A stretch of 48,536 nt of DNA from Cyanobacteriota bacterium. Its GTDB lineage: Bacteria; Cyanobacteriota; Cyanobacteriia; PCC-6307; Cyanobiaceae. Made by a program: the position numbers and the translations under genes. Below are positions 1-8,741 of this stretch, one piece after another. The DNA is taken from the NCBI GenBank assembly GCA_026389265.1, contig JAPLIE010000099.1, positions 1 through 48,536 on the forward strand. Direction: 5' to 3'. Numbering within the stretch: position 1 is the first letter of the stretch; every line of letters starts with the position of its first letter. Under the pieces are notes generated by a model. The model worked only from the letters and a program-made list of their open reading frames with translations. It ran no database searches and was not told where the DNA came from.

Positions 1-1
1 C

Positions 2-1084
2 AACCATCTATCGCTTTTATCTCTGCAAAAGGGTTATGGCAGCGAGCAAATGGAAACCTGCTCTTTCAAGGATAGGTTTGTCAGTTGCCAGCCCCAGGTC
101 TGTGACACATGGGATTTTCTGGAAACCGCAGCCATCATTGCCAACTGCGATCTGGTGATCACAAGCGACACATCAGTGGCTCACCTCGCTGGCGGCATGA
201 GAAAAAAAACTTGGCTCCTGCTTAAGAAAGTTCCTGAGTGGCGTTGGGGGTTAGAAGGTGAAACCAGCTTCTGGTATCCCTCAATGCGGCTGTTTCGCCA
301 GAAGGAGCGTGGAAATTGGGATGATGTGATGGAGCGAGTGGCCGAGGAGCTCCGGATGTGCTTTGGGGTCTCAGTAAGACCTCAAGCAACCCCTTCAAAA
401 GAACCTAGGGCAGTCTTAAATCCCGAGCCTGAGGAGAAGAAGATTCTAAACGTTCTTGCACCCATCTCCTCAGCAGTGCCGAAGATTACTGCAGACGAGC
501 TATTTCATCTTCTGGGGAAGAGGGCTCCGACAATCAAGACATGCTATCAACTTCTTAGGCACAGCAGCAATTTATCAGTCTTAGAGCTGGGCACTACAAG
601 AAGCTTTAGATCAGGAAGCATAGAAATCAATGAGTATGATCCGAGGGTAGCCAATTGGGACTGGGGTGCAGGCTGTTTCACTGCGACAATAAAGATCCTT
701 CTTCCTGCTGCGAACTTAACATCTGTGGACCCCAACCATGAAGCGATCCAAGTCTCACGGACTCTCGCTACCGCGATTGGAGCGCAAGTTAACTATTTCC
801 AAACAGACTCAACTAACTTCTTGAGATCTACCGAAGAAGCCTTCGACCTAATCTATATGGACCATGCCGAAGCTGGCACAAGTGATGCCTGTGCGATTCT
901 TCATAGAGAAGACGCGTCAATCATCAAAGCCAGAAATCTTGTTAAGAAAGATGGACTAATACTTATAGATGACGCGTCGGGAAGATTTGGCAAGGGCATG
1001 TATAGCGTGCCCTATCTTGTCGATTCTGGATTTATGCCGATATCACATGGATCATATCAAGCGCTCTTTAGGAGAGACTATTGA
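2..1084 (+). CDS. GT9-like C-terminus fused to class I SAM methyltransferase (5' partial)
   Basis: The reading frame is open to the window edge, so the gene starts upstream. The codons before the ATG at 50 read LSLLSLQKGYGSEQ, which matches the LISLQKG-type segment of glycosyltransferase-9/TPR proteins, so that ATG is internal. The first ~100 visible residues resemble the nucleotide-sugar-binding end of a heptosyltransferase-like GT9 domain (DLVITSDTSVAHLAGG, then a Trp-rich stretch). After a charged linker comes a Rossmann methyltransferase-like domain: VLELGTTRSFRSG (motif I), LTSVDPNHEA (acidic strand 2 end), FDLIYMDHAEAG and LVKKDGLILIDD. The product probably acts in surface glycan assembly or decoration; substrates are not predictable. 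The base composition is clearly more AT-rich than the rest of the window, suggesting transfer. The domain families are moderately sure. The fusion could be local. Confidence 0.7.
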   Translation, partial: NHLSLLSLQKGYGSEQMETCSFKDRFVSCQPQVCDTWDFLETAAIIANCDLVITSDTSVAHLAGGMRKKTWLLLKKVPEWRWGLEGETSFWYPSMRLFRQKERGNWDDVMERVAEELRMCFGVSVRPQATPSKEPRAVLNPEPEEKKILNVLAPISSAVPKITADELFHLLGKRAPTIKTCYQLLRHSSNLSVLELGTTRSFRSGSIEINEYDPRVANWDWGAGCFTATIKILLPAANLTSVDPNHEAIQVSRTLATAIGAQVNYFQTDSTNFLRSTEEAFDLIYMDHAEAGTSDACAILHREDASIIKARNLVKKDGLILIDDASGRFGKGMYSVPYLVDSGFMPISHGSYQALFRRDY

Positions 1085-1307
1085 TTTTGCCAAATAATGC
1101 CATAACTCCTCTGCCGTGAGAATGCTCTGATTTTTGACAAGCATGCTTAACTTGATTTTTTTAACAGCTGCCGGAACTCCTATGGTATTAGCTCTCCACC
1201 TTCACTCCAGCCAAGGCCGTTATATCCACATCAAGCAACCGTCCCGATTGGCTCAAATTGATCTGAGGTTGGCACCCCTCCCCACCCAACCATCCCTTGA
1301 ATAGCCC

Positions 1308-1688
1308 ATGAACGACATCCGCATACCTGTTTCGATCGGGGAGCTGGTTGACAAGATCACCATCCTTGAGATCAAGCTCGAACAGCTGCAAGCAACGGCG
1401 CTCCTGAACGTGGAGAGCGAGCTGGCCCTACTGCGGGAGGTGCTGGCTGCCACGGGCCTGATGATCGATCCGGAGTTGTGGCATGAACTGGCGGCCACCA
1501 ACCGCTCGCTGTGGCGGATTGAAGACGACATTCGCGAGCTGGAGCGTTTGGGCAGCTTCGCTGCTGAATTCGTCGCTTTGGCCCGCTCTGTATACCGTAG
1601 CAACGACCGCCGCGCCCTGCTCAAGCGACAGATCAATCAGCGCTACGGCTCCTTGATTGTGGAGGAAAAGAGCTACGCTCCTTATTAG
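1308..1688 (+). CDS. DUF6165 family protein
   Basis: This 126-residue protein has the start that I associate with the DUF6165 family (IRIPVSIGELVDKITILEIK) followed by a Leu/Glu-rich helical middle and a basic C-terminal segment ending in KSYAPY. It has no signal peptide or membrane segment. Members of the family commonly lie in lipopolysaccharide or glycan clusters beside TPR/GT9 proteins, as here, but no biochemical role is established to my knowledge. The ATG at 1308 is chosen because the conserved segment begins immediately after it. The gene sits 223 bp downstream of the glycan gene on the same strand, with base composition intermediate between that gene and the GC-rich DNA that follows. 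Confidence 0.75.
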   Translation: MNDIRIPVSIGELVDKITILEIKLEQLQATALLNVESELALLREVLAATGLMIDPELWHELAATNRSLWRIEDDIRELERLGSFAAEFVALARSVYRSNDRRALLKRQINQRYGSLIVEEKSYAPY

Positions 1689-2060
1689 AGACTCCTGAAG
1701 AAAGCAAATCCCTTTTGGCGAAACTTGTTTCAGTGAGAGGGCTCCGAAAACTAGTCGGGTACGGGGCAAGCATTGATTGCTGCATCTGTTTATCCCCATA
1801 CAGGTACCCCAAGTAGCATAAAGGCTAGACATCAATCGCGGAGTTCTACTTGCCTTTTGCGGCACACTTGACCCTGAAAATCGCTTGGTGCTGCTCTCGG
1901 TATTGATGCCATGGTAATAGCTAACTCATGATCTAGCGTTAATTGAGCTTTCTGACCAGGCAGAATCGCGGCTGGTCGGATCGCCCCGTAGGCCTCAACC
2001 AGCACCCCATTCGCCCAGGCCATCGCACCCAGCACCGCCCCCTGGTTAGGTTCCCGGGCC
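1689..2060. other. intergenic region, 372 bp
   Basis: No gene could be supported here. A minus-strand open frame enters from the photolyase gene and continues to 1832, but most of it is antisense to that gene. Its last ~75 residues (1832-2059) are not covered by another gene and look like ordinary protein, yet no family is recognised; it may be a gene remnant. The region separates the AT-richer glycan locus from GC-rich chromosomal DNA and must hold the photolyase promoter, which I could not place. Confidence 0.4.
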
Positions 2061-3650
2061 ATGGGCTCGCTGCAGATCGTTTGGTTCAAGCGCGACCTGC
2101 GCACGGCCGACCACCAGCCGCTGCTGCAGGCCAGCCGGCTCGGAACGGTGCTGCCGCTGGTGGTGGTGGAACCGGATTTTTGGCGGCAGGATGATGCCTC
2201 GGCTCGCCACTGGGCCTTCTGCGCCGAGGGCCTGGAGGAGTTGCGATCGGAGCTGGCACGACTCGGCCAGCCCCTGGTAGTGCGGGTTGGCGCGGTGGAG
2301 GAGGTGCTGGAGCGGGCCCGCCGCCAATTCGGCGTCGACGGGCTCTGGAGCCATGAGGAAACCGGCAACGGCTGGACCTACGCCCGCGACCGGCGCGTCG
2401 CCGCTTGGGCCCGCCAGCACGGGATCCCCTGGCACGAGATTCCCCAGTTCGGTGTGATCCGCCGGCTGGCCAGCCGCGATGGCTGGGCCCGCCGCTGGGA
2501 GGCGCGCATGGCCGAGCCGCTCGCCTCGCCCCCGGCTGCGCTGGCACCCCTGGCGGGCCTCGAACCCGGCCCGATTCCCACAGCCGCCGAGCTGGCGCTG
2601 GCGCCGGACCCCTGTCCGGGCCGCCAGCAGGGAGGCCGCCGGGGGGGACTGGCCCTGCTGGAGAGCTTTCTGCACAAGCGCGGCGCCCGCTACCACCGCG
2701 AGATCTCCAGCCCCACCACCGCCTTCGAGAGCTGTTCGCGGCTCTCGGCCCACCTGGCCTGGGGCACCCTCTCGATGCGGGAGGTGGTGCAGGCCAGCCG
2801 CCTCCGCGGCGCCGCCCTGCGCTCTCTGCCACCCGATGCGCGGGCCGAATGGCCCCGGGCGCTGCGGGGTTTCGAGGAGCGGCTGCACTGGCACTGTCAC
2901 TTCATCCAGAAGCTCGAAAGCCAGCCCGATCTGGAGTTCCGCGAACTGCACCCGCTCACTGCCGTCGACCAGAGCGCCGCCGATCCGGAGCGGCTGGCGG
3001 CCTGGTGTGAGGGGCGCACTGGCCTGCCCTTCGTGGATGCCTGCATGCGCGCCCTGGTCGCCACCGGCTGGATCAACTTCCGCATGAGGGCGATGCTGAT
3101 GTCGGTGGCGAGCCACCACCTGGAGCTGCCCTGGCGCTCCACGGGCCTCCACCTGGCCCGCCTCTTCCTCGACTACGAGCCCGGCATCCACTGGAGCCAG
3201 TGCCAGATGCAGGCGGGCACCACCGGCATCAACACGATCCGCATCTACAACCCGATCAAGCAAGGCCAGGACCACGACCCCCAGGGCGTGTTTCTGCGCC
3301 ACTGGCTGCCGGAACTAGACGCCGTTCCCCTCCTCCACCTGCACGAACCCTGGACCCTGCCGGGTCTCATGGCGCAGCGGCTTGGTTTCGCCCCCGGGGT
3401 GGACTACCCCCACCCGATCGTGGATCCGATGGCCGCAGCCCGCGCGGCGCGGGAGCGGCTCTGGGCCCGCCGGCAGGAGGGGGGCTTTTCGGCACTGGCC
3501 GATGCGATCCAGAAGAAGCATGGATCCCGCCGCTCTGGGCTGGCGGCCAGCTCTGGGAAAGCCAGTGGCGCTGGGCGCCGGCGACGGCGGACGGCATCAG
3601 CGGTGAACGATGGTTCGATTCAGTTGGGACTCGATCTGAATCTCGGTTGA
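2061..3650 (+). CDS. cryptochrome/photolyase family flavoprotein
   Basis: The 529-residue protein has an N-terminal alpha/beta photolyase domain (LQIVWFKRDLRTADHQPL, residues ~4-135) and a helical FAD-binding domain (~180-480), with FHWHCHFIQKLE-like, DACMRALVATGWINFRMR and RIYNPIKQGQDHDPQG signatures. It should bind FAD and use blue light for DNA repair or signalling. Aligned by eye with E. coli photolyase, the residue facing flavin N5 (Asn378 there) falls in YEPGIHWSQ and is not Asn or Asp, and the nearby tryptophans differ. It therefore belongs to a divergent clade and I do not assign CPD repair. The last ~45 residues are a basic, Ser/Ala-rich tail. The ATG at 2061 begins the conserved domain; no strong Shine-Dalgarno is visible. 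It converges with doxX. Confidence 0.85.
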   Translation: MGSLQIVWFKRDLRTADHQPLLQASRLGTVLPLVVVEPDFWRQDDASARHWAFCAEGLEELRSELARLGQPLVVRVGAVEEVLERARRQFGVDGLWSHEETGNGWTYARDRRVAAWARQHGIPWHEIPQFGVIRRLASRDGWARRWEARMAEPLASPPAALAPLAGLEPGPIPTAAELALAPDPCPGRQQGGRRGGLALLESFLHKRGARYHREISSPTTAFESCSRLSAHLAWGTLSMREVVQASRLRGAALRSLPPDARAEWPRALRGFEERLHWHCHFIQKLESQPDLEFRELHPLTAVDQSAADPERLAAWCEGRTGLPFVDACMRALVATGWINFRMRAMLMSVASHHLELPWRSTGLHLARLFLDYEPGIHWSQCQMQAGTTGINTIRIYNPIKQGQDHDPQGVFLRHWLPELDAVPLLHLHEPWTLPGLMAQRLGFAPGVDYPHPIVDPMAAARAARERLWARRQEGGFSALADAIQKKHGSRRSGLAASSGKASGAGRRRRRTASAVNDGSIQLGLDLNLG

Positions 3651-3786
3651 TCGTGGCGGCGGGTTGCCGAACAGGCCCGGGGCACAGTCTCAAAGCCTTG
3701 GGCACCGAGTGGATCCAAAAAACTGGCGACGACTGAGGTAACGCAGCCGCCGCACTCGTTCGCAGGGGCGGAGGTATCGGCCGGAA

Positions 3787-4461
3787 TCAGTCCCGGCTGT
3801 TGCCGCTAACCGTCACATAGGCCGGGGAGAGGGCCGAGGTGACCTGATCGTCGTCGGGGGTGTCGCCAGGCTCTTCAAGCAGGTCGTGCACGATCGCGCC
3901 ATCGAAGGAGAGGCGGCCGCCTCCCAGCAGCAGCAGGGCGAGGCTGCCACCGAGATACAGCACCACCAGCTCCAGCACGTAGATGTTCAAGCCGGCCGTG
4001 AGGATGTGCTGGTAAGCAGCCACGCTCATGGTGCCGGTGATCGCCAGGGCCCCCAGCGGGGTGAACAGGCCGAGGATGAGCAGCCAGCTGCCGATCAGTT
4101 CCGAAAAGCCGGCGGCGTAAGCGAAAAAGAGCGGGAAGGGCAGGTGCAGTGACGCCACATAGGTGTCTGCGAACTGCTGGGGATCGGCGAGCTTCTCCTG
4201 ACCGTGGTGAATCATCATCACGCCGATCGCCAGGCGCAGCAGCAGAAGCGCCGCGTTGGCCAGGGGTCCTTCGGGCAAGAAATAGGCCGCAGCCAGACGG
4301 CGCAGGGCAGCCGAACGATCTGCCGCGCCCCCAAACGCGACGGCAGGATCGCGAACCACGACCTCCTCGGGCTTTGCGGAGCGGCTCAGCAACACGAACC
4401 AAAGGGCAATACCGGCGGCGAGGAAGCCGGCGAATAGCTCGAGCAACAGGGGGGTGGACAT
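3787..4461 (-). CDS. DoxX family membrane protein
   Basis: This 224-residue protein opens with a membrane segment (LLLELFAGFLAAGIALWFVLL) and carries a four-helix DoxX domain from about residue 75: LLRLAIGVMMIHHGQEKL, an FFAYAAGFSELIGSWLLILG helix, and two further hydrophobic helices. DoxX proteins are small inner-membrane proteins linked in some bacteria to thiol or redox homeostasis; a specific role here is unknown. The ATG at 4461 is chosen because the upstream open frame contains only the repeat region and the antisense of the neighbouring endonuclease gene. The acidic C-terminus (EEPGDTPDDDQ) is probably cytosolic. It stands 379 bp downstream of the endonuclease gene on the same strand, separated from it by an unusual repeat. 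Confidence 0.85.
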   Translation of the reverse strand: MSTPLLLELFAGFLAAGIALWFVLLSRSAKPEEVVVRDPAVAFGGAADRSAALRRLAAAYFLPEGPLANAALLLLRLAIGVMMIHHGQEKLADPQQFADTYVASLHLPFPLFFAYAAGFSELIGSWLLILGLFTPLGALAITGTMSVAAYQHILTAGLNIYVLELVVLYLGGSLALLLLGGGRLSFDGAIVHDLLEEPGDTPDDDQVTSALSPAYVTVSGNSRD

Positions 4462-4595
4462 GGAAGACGGCCTGATGAAGACAGTCTGACAATCCCCGTA
4501 AAGAAACGTGAAGCAGCTGAGAGGCTTGCAATCCCGGCATCCCAGGGACAGGGAGCCAGGGACGGCGAAACAACGCACCAAAACACCGTGCCGCC

Positions 4596-4795
4596 GAGAA
4601 GCAAAGCGCTGAACAGAGGATCCATGAACAGGAGAGCACCGAGCAGGGGAGCCCTGAACAGCAGCGCACTGAACATCAGAGCGCCGAGAAGCGAGGCACT
4701 GAGACGCCCTGACCAGAGGAGCCCCCAACAAAGAAGCACCAGAAAGTGGAGCGTCGATAATCGGAGCGTCGATCAGCGGACCGCGGAGGCAGATA
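4596..4795. repeat. degenerate 15-bp tandem repeat in 379-bp non-coding stretch
   Basis: Between the endonuclease stop (4841) and the doxX start (4461) lies a stretch with strict 15-nt periodicity. The tetramers GAAC, GAGC or GAGA recur at 4611, 4626, 4641, 4656, 4671, 4686 and 4701. A second register appears near the end: GTCGAT at 4753 and 4768, and GAGC at 4749 and 4764. Read on the minus strand, two different frames give pentapeptide-repeat-like strings (for example LIDAPIIDAPLSGASLLGAP in one frame and ALLFRAPLLGALLFMDPLFS in another). This could be a frameshifted pentapeptide-repeat gene remnant or a non-coding repeat whose period happens to equal five codons. No start and stop delimit a convincing gene. 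The rest of 4462-4840 holds nothing recognisable. Confidence 0.75.
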
Positions 4796-4840
4796 GGCGA
4801 CCAGCCGAACAACAATGTGTTGAACCGGAACGCTTTGCGG

Positions 4841-5632
4841 TCAGCCCAACTCCACCACCAGGCCGGCATGGTCGGACAGACCGGCCGCGCGCAGCTCCTG
4901 GGCGTAGCGCACCGAGCGGATCCGCGCATCGAGGGGCGGTGAGGCCAGGGCGTGGTCGTAGCGGAAACCGTTGCCCCGACTGGCGCTGAACCAGCTGTAC
5001 TCCTGCTGCTGGGGATGGCGGCGCCGCCAGGCATCCACCCAGCCCTGGGCCAGCAGCCGCTGGAACCAGGCGGTGCAGGGAAAGGTGCGGGTCTGGGAGT
5101 CGAGCAGCGGGATGCCGCAGTTGAAATCACCGATCAGCAGGCTCAGCTCCGCCCGCCAGGCCGGCGGCAGGGCCAGCAGCGCCTCGAACGGGGCGATCTG
5201 GGCTTGCTTCTGGGGGAAGCGCACCGCCACCAGATTGAGCAATTCGGCCCCTCCCTCCTGCTCGTCCTGGACCCCTTCATCCGCCTCGCCCAGGGCCAGA
5301 CCCGTTGTCCGGCCAGGCCAGCACAGCCGTGCCTTCATCAGATACACCGGCGCAGCGGGGTCGGCGCCGGGGCCGGCCGGGCGCAGCGGTGCGGCGCTGA
5401 GGGGCCAGCGGCTGGCGATCAACACCCCATTGGAGCGAGCATCGCCCATGGGGGAGAGCACCTGCTCCCCCAGGCCCAGATCGGCCAGGCCCTCCAGCAA
5501 GGGGTCGCGCCCCTCGCTGCGGCGCACCTCTTGCAGGGTCACCAGATCGGGATCGATCGCCGCGATCGCCGCCAAAATCGCCTCTCGCCGGCCACCGCCG
5601 CCGTGGAGGATGTTCCAGCTCAGCACCCTCAT
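4841..5632 (-). CDS. endonuclease/exonuclease/phosphatase (EEP) family protein
   Basis: This 263-residue protein is a single EEP (ExoIII/DNase I-like) domain. Visible family motifs are the start MRVLSWNILHGGG (metal-binding Asn), VTLQEVR (metal-binding Glu), LLIGDFNCG (GDxN) and LSDHAGLVVE (terminal SDH). Members hydrolyse phosphodiester or phosphomonoester bonds in DNA, RNA or small molecules with Mg. The ATG at 5632 overlaps the ligase stop (ATGA at 5629-5632), so the two are probably translationally coupled; a longer in-frame extension would only add a Gly-rich stretch. Being the last gene of the ligase/primase operon suggests a DNA-end or abasic-site processing role, which is an inference. 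Confidence 0.85.
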   Translation of the reverse strand: MRVLSWNILHGGGGRREAILAAIAAIDPDLVTLQEVRRSEGRDPLLEGLADLGLGEQVLSPMGDARSNGVLIASRWPLSAAPLRPAGPGADPAAPVYLMKARLCWPGRTTGLALGEADEGVQDEQEGGAELLNLVAVRFPQKQAQIAPFEALLALPPAWRAELSLLIGDFNCGIPLLDSQTRTFPCTAWFQRLLAQGWVDAWRRRHPQQQEYSWFSASRGNGFRYDHALASPPLDARIRSVRYAQELRAAGLSDHAGLVVELG

Positions 5633-7887
5633 CCCGCCTCCTTCCCCACCACCTTCCAGCCCCCTACGAACAGCTTGGCCCGCCACTCCTGCAAGAACTG
5701 GCGGATCTGCTCCTCGGAGCTGCTCACCCGGATCTCATGGTTGAGCGGCGCTTCACGGTTGGGGCTGTAATCGGTGATGTGGAGCACATAGGCGGGATGA
5801 TCCGGGCTGAGGGTCTCCTTGTTGGTTTTCCAGAGCAGCAGCTTGCGCACCAGCGTGGCTCCCTTGAGCACCTTGGTGGCCACCGCGCGCTCCAGCACCG
5901 TGCTGGCCGGCAGGCGCAGCTCGGCGGCATTGCGCTCCAGCTCCGGGATCTCGGTGATGTCGGACAGCTGACTGAGGCGCAGATCCTCCGGCCGTGCCTG
6001 TTTGTCGTCGCGCAGCCGCACGAACTGAGGCGAGATCAGGCTGCACAGCGGCAGGCGCCGCACCCCCTCCCAGCGGCGTTCGCTGCCGTGCCAATCAAGC
6101 ACCATCCGATCGATCGTGCTGCCCAGCGACGTGCGCGACACCACATCGAGGCAGGAGAGTTCGGCCACCAAGCCCGGCTCCACCATGCGGTAGCCCACCT
6201 GGTCACTGTTCACCTCCACGTAGTCGCTGGCCACCAGCCGCTGATTGAGCAGGGTGAGCAGGGAGGCGCGCAACTCATCGCTGAAGCCGCCCCCCACCCG
6301 GCCCACGATCTGGAAGCTGTCGGCATCGGTGGGGATCGCCACCAGCAGGCTGTGGAGCAGGCCGGTGCGGTCGTCGATGCCCTCGGAGAAGCCCACCACC
6401 GCGAGATCGAGGCTGTGGCGCGGCTTGATCTTGAAGATGCCGCTGGAGTCGCTACGGGTCACCACCCCCTCGGCCCCCTCCTGCTCCACCCATTGGCGGT
6501 ACTGCTGAAACACCCGCTGGCGATCGCCGCGCACGGTTTCCACCACCTGCACCCGATCGCCGCCGGCGAAGAGGCGCTGGGCCGCCTCCAGGGCATCGGC
6601 GTAACGCCCCGAAGGATCCTGCCCGTCGAGCTCATACACGTTGAACACCGCGAAGCAGAGGCTGTCGACCTCCGCCTGGCTGGCCGGATTGCGGGCCACC
6701 CTGGTCACGTCGTGGACCCTGGGCCTCTTGCCATCGCTGCGCCGCACATACAGCTCGCCGCCCAGCAGGGCCGAGCGCACCCCGGCCGCCTTCAACAGGG
6801 CGGCGGCCTCATCGAGGAAGGGAGCTCCGATGCGCACGGTGCCGCCGGGGTTGAGGCTGAGGCAGGCGCCGTCGCGGTAGGCGAGGCAGGTGAACTCACC
6901 GTCGATCTTGCGGGAGATGAAGGAGTCGTCGACGGCGGGCAGGCGCTGCTGGGCGGTGTCGAAGTCGAAAGCCCGCATCGTTTCGCCGAGATCGCGGCGC
7001 CGGCGCCGGGCCTGCCGCAACCACTCTGGATCCACCAGGGTTTCGGCGCCGCCGCTGCGGTAGCGGCCCAACAGGATTTTCAGCGCTGACGCATCCACCA
7101 GGGGGTGCTCTTCGCTGGCCGGTGGGGCGGAAGGTGCGCTGGAGGCGGGGGCGGCCACCGCGGACTGCGAACCAGGCCGGGACGCCACGGATTGACCAGC
7201 AGGAGCATCGGCGGCTTCCGTGACGCTGATGGGTGAGGTGGAAGCAACACCCGCCGACGGTGCCGGGGGCTTCAGCGCCGACCGCCGACCCCGGGCGACC
7301 GGCTTGGGCGGTGCGGCATCGGTGGAGGGTGCGGCATCGGCGGCCGGATTTGCATTGGCGGCCGGAATTGGATTGGCGACCGGTGTTGCATCGGCGGATG
7401 CTGCGGGTTCGGCTGAAGCGGCTGGCGACGGCTCCGGCAACGCTGGGCTCGCCTTGTCGGCAGGGGTGGCTGCCTTCCCGGTCGGCTTTCGGGTCGGTTT
7501 TTCGGAGGCCTGGACGGCCTTCCGGGATGGAAAGTCCGCCGCGGCCGATGGGGCGCAGTCTGGTTGGACGGCGGCGGCTCGGGCGCGAGCTGATCGGGAG
7601 GCTGCCGGCGCGGGCGTGGAGAGCTGGGTGGGGGGGTTGGAGCTGGACGCCTTCGATCGGGTGGCTTTCGGCTTCGCCGACTGTGGGGTGGTGGCCTTGG
7701 ATCGGGAGGTGATCGCTTCGAGCACTGCCGGCTGGGGGGTGGCGTCTTGGCCGCTGGCGGGTTGTGCGGCAGCCGCTGCGGCAGCCGCCCGCCTGGAGGC
7801 CAGAGAGTCCGTGGGCAGCTCCGTGCCAGTCGCCATGGGAACAACGGAGCTGGCCTCAGCTGCACCGGCTCGACGACGGGTCGTCAT
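5629..7887 (-). CDS. ATP-dependent DNA ligase with long low-complexity N-terminus
   Basis: The protein has 752 residues. The catalytic part starts near residue 256 and contains the nucleotidyltransferase motif SRKIDGEF with Lys327 as the predicted adenylated lysine (KxDG), then a GGELYVRR motif III-like segment and TRSDSSGIFKIKPRHS (motifs IV-V region). It should seal nicks in duplex DNA using ATP. Residues 1-256 are almost entirely Ala, Pro, Ser, Thr and basic residues; they are probably disordered. This part appears truly translated: the ATG at 7887 overlaps the TGA of the upstream gene as ATGA, and the frame is open throughout. An 18-bp periodicity is visible around 7310-7390. The gene overlaps both neighbours by 4 nt. 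No Ku gene is present in the window. Confidence 0.85.
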   Translation of the reverse strand: MTTRRRAGAAEASSVVPMATGTELPTDSLASRRAAAAAAAAQPASGQDATPQPAVLEAITSRSKATTPQSAKPKATRSKASSSNPPTQLSTPAPAASRSARARAAAVQPDCAPSAAADFPSRKAVQASEKPTRKPTGKAATPADKASPALPEPSPAASAEPAASADATPVANPIPAANANPAADAAPSTDAAPPKPVARGRRSALKPPAPSAGVASTSPISVTEAADAPAGQSVASRPGSQSAVAAPASSAPSAPPASEEHPLVDASALKILLGRYRSGGAETLVDPEWLRQARRRRRDLGETMRAFDFDTAQQRLPAVDDSFISRKIDGEFTCLAYRDGACLSLNPGGTVRIGAPFLDEAAALLKAAGVRSALLGGELYVRRSDGKRPRVHDVTRVARNPASQAEVDSLCFAVFNVYELDGQDPSGRYADALEAAQRLFAGGDRVQVVETVRGDRQRVFQQYRQWVEQEGAEGVVTRSDSSGIFKIKPRHSLDLAVVGFSEGIDDRTGLLHSLLVAIPTDADSFQIVGRVGGGFSDELRASLLTLLNQRLVASDYVEVNSDQVGYRMVEPGLVAELSCLDVVSRTSLGSTIDRMVLDWHGSERRWEGVRRLPLCSLISPQFVRLRDDKQARPEDLRLSQLSDITEIPELERNAAELRLPASTVLERAVATKVLKGATLVRKLLLWKTNKETLSPDHPAYVLHITDYSPNREAPLNHEIRVSSSEEQIRQFLQEWRAKLFVGGWKVVGKEAG

Positions 7888-8618
7888 GACGCCACACCCC
7901 CGGATGGCGCCTGCGGCGGTGGATCGGGTCGCTTCAGCTCAGCGTTGGAGAGGTGCAGGAGCAGGGCGTAGCGGTCGCCCTCGACCCGCCCCTCCAAAAA
8001 GCCCCGGTAGGGAAGGCTGCCCCGCCGGAACACCAGCGGATCGCGCCCGCCCTTGCCGCCGCCGATCAGCATCAGGCTGTCGCTGGCGGCCAGCTCGCTG
8101 GCCATGCCGTGCAGGAAGTCGTAGGTGAGGCCGTTGATGTGGAGGATCTGGAGCAGGTCGCTGAAGATGTAGCGGCGCACCGCCTCGGCCTTGGCGATCC
8201 GACGGCCGGTCCAGGCCAGGGGAATGGCGCCGTTGGTGTTTGCCTCGGCCCGCTGCAGGGCCCGCCGCTCGATCACCACGCCGCAGGGATCGCGCACCAG
8301 TTCATTCTGCTGCACCTGGTACACCGGCTTCTCGGCCGGGTCGATGAACACCCGCGACAGAAACCAGAGGCTCTGGCCGAACCGTTCGGTATCCACCTCG
8401 GGATCGCCCTCCACCAGGGCGCGGGCGATCGCCTCCGGCTCCCCGAAGCGGCTCTGCAGCGCGTCGAGGTCGTGGTCGACGGTGGAGCGCAGGATGCGAT
8501 GGGTGGTGGGGTAGCCGCCATCGGGCCCCAGCCAGCGGATCGGCTCCCGCGCCCGCAGACCCACCGCCTTCACCACGGCGTCCCGCTTGCGGCTATCGGC
8601 GATGTTGATTTCGGGCAT
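7884..8618 (-). CDS. conserved-looking protein of unknown function in ligase operon
   Basis: I do not recognise a family for this 244-residue soluble protein. It starts MPEINIADSRKRDAVVKAVG, has no signal peptide or membrane helix, and mixes charged helices with likely beta segments (QSLWFLSRVFIDPAEKP; CGVVIERRALQRAEANTNG; SLMLIGGGKGGRDPLVFRRG). The C-terminal 20 residues are Pro/Ala-rich. The TGA at 7884 overlaps the ligase ATG, so its amount is likely tied to that of the ligase. Its retention in a tight operon with a ligase, an EEP nuclease and a primase suggests an accessory DNA-binding or scaffolding role; this is guilt by association only. Confidence 0.65.
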   Translation of the reverse strand: MPEINIADSRKRDAVVKAVGLRAREPIRWLGPDGGYPTTHRILRSTVDHDLDALQSRFGEPEAIARALVEGDPEVDTERFGQSLWFLSRVFIDPAEKPVYQVQQNELVRDPCGVVIERRALQRAEANTNGAIPLAWTGRRIAKAEAVRRYIFSDLLQILHINGLTYDFLHGMASELAASDSLMLIGGGKGGRDPLVFRRGSLPYRGFLEGRVEGDRYALLLHLSNAELKRPDPPPQAPSGGVAS

Positions 8619-8741
8619 GGGTTCGAGGGGAGGGGGTGAGCGAGGGTGGGGCGAGCGCTCCTGGTTGAAGGCGGGGAGGTGTCCTGGTCGGGAGCCGTGC
8701 AGGACGAACGAGGCTGGGGGAGAGCGGAACGGATCGTCCGC

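Noticed and set aside
2046-3302. 418-residue minus-strand open frame opposite the photolyase gene
   Set aside because: High-GC shadow frame; the plus strand carries a fully recognisable photolyase-family protein.
4462-5130. Upstream extension of the DoxX frame to 5130
   Set aside because: It translates the shadow of the endonuclease gene and the 15-bp repeat; the conserved DoxX protein starts at 4461.
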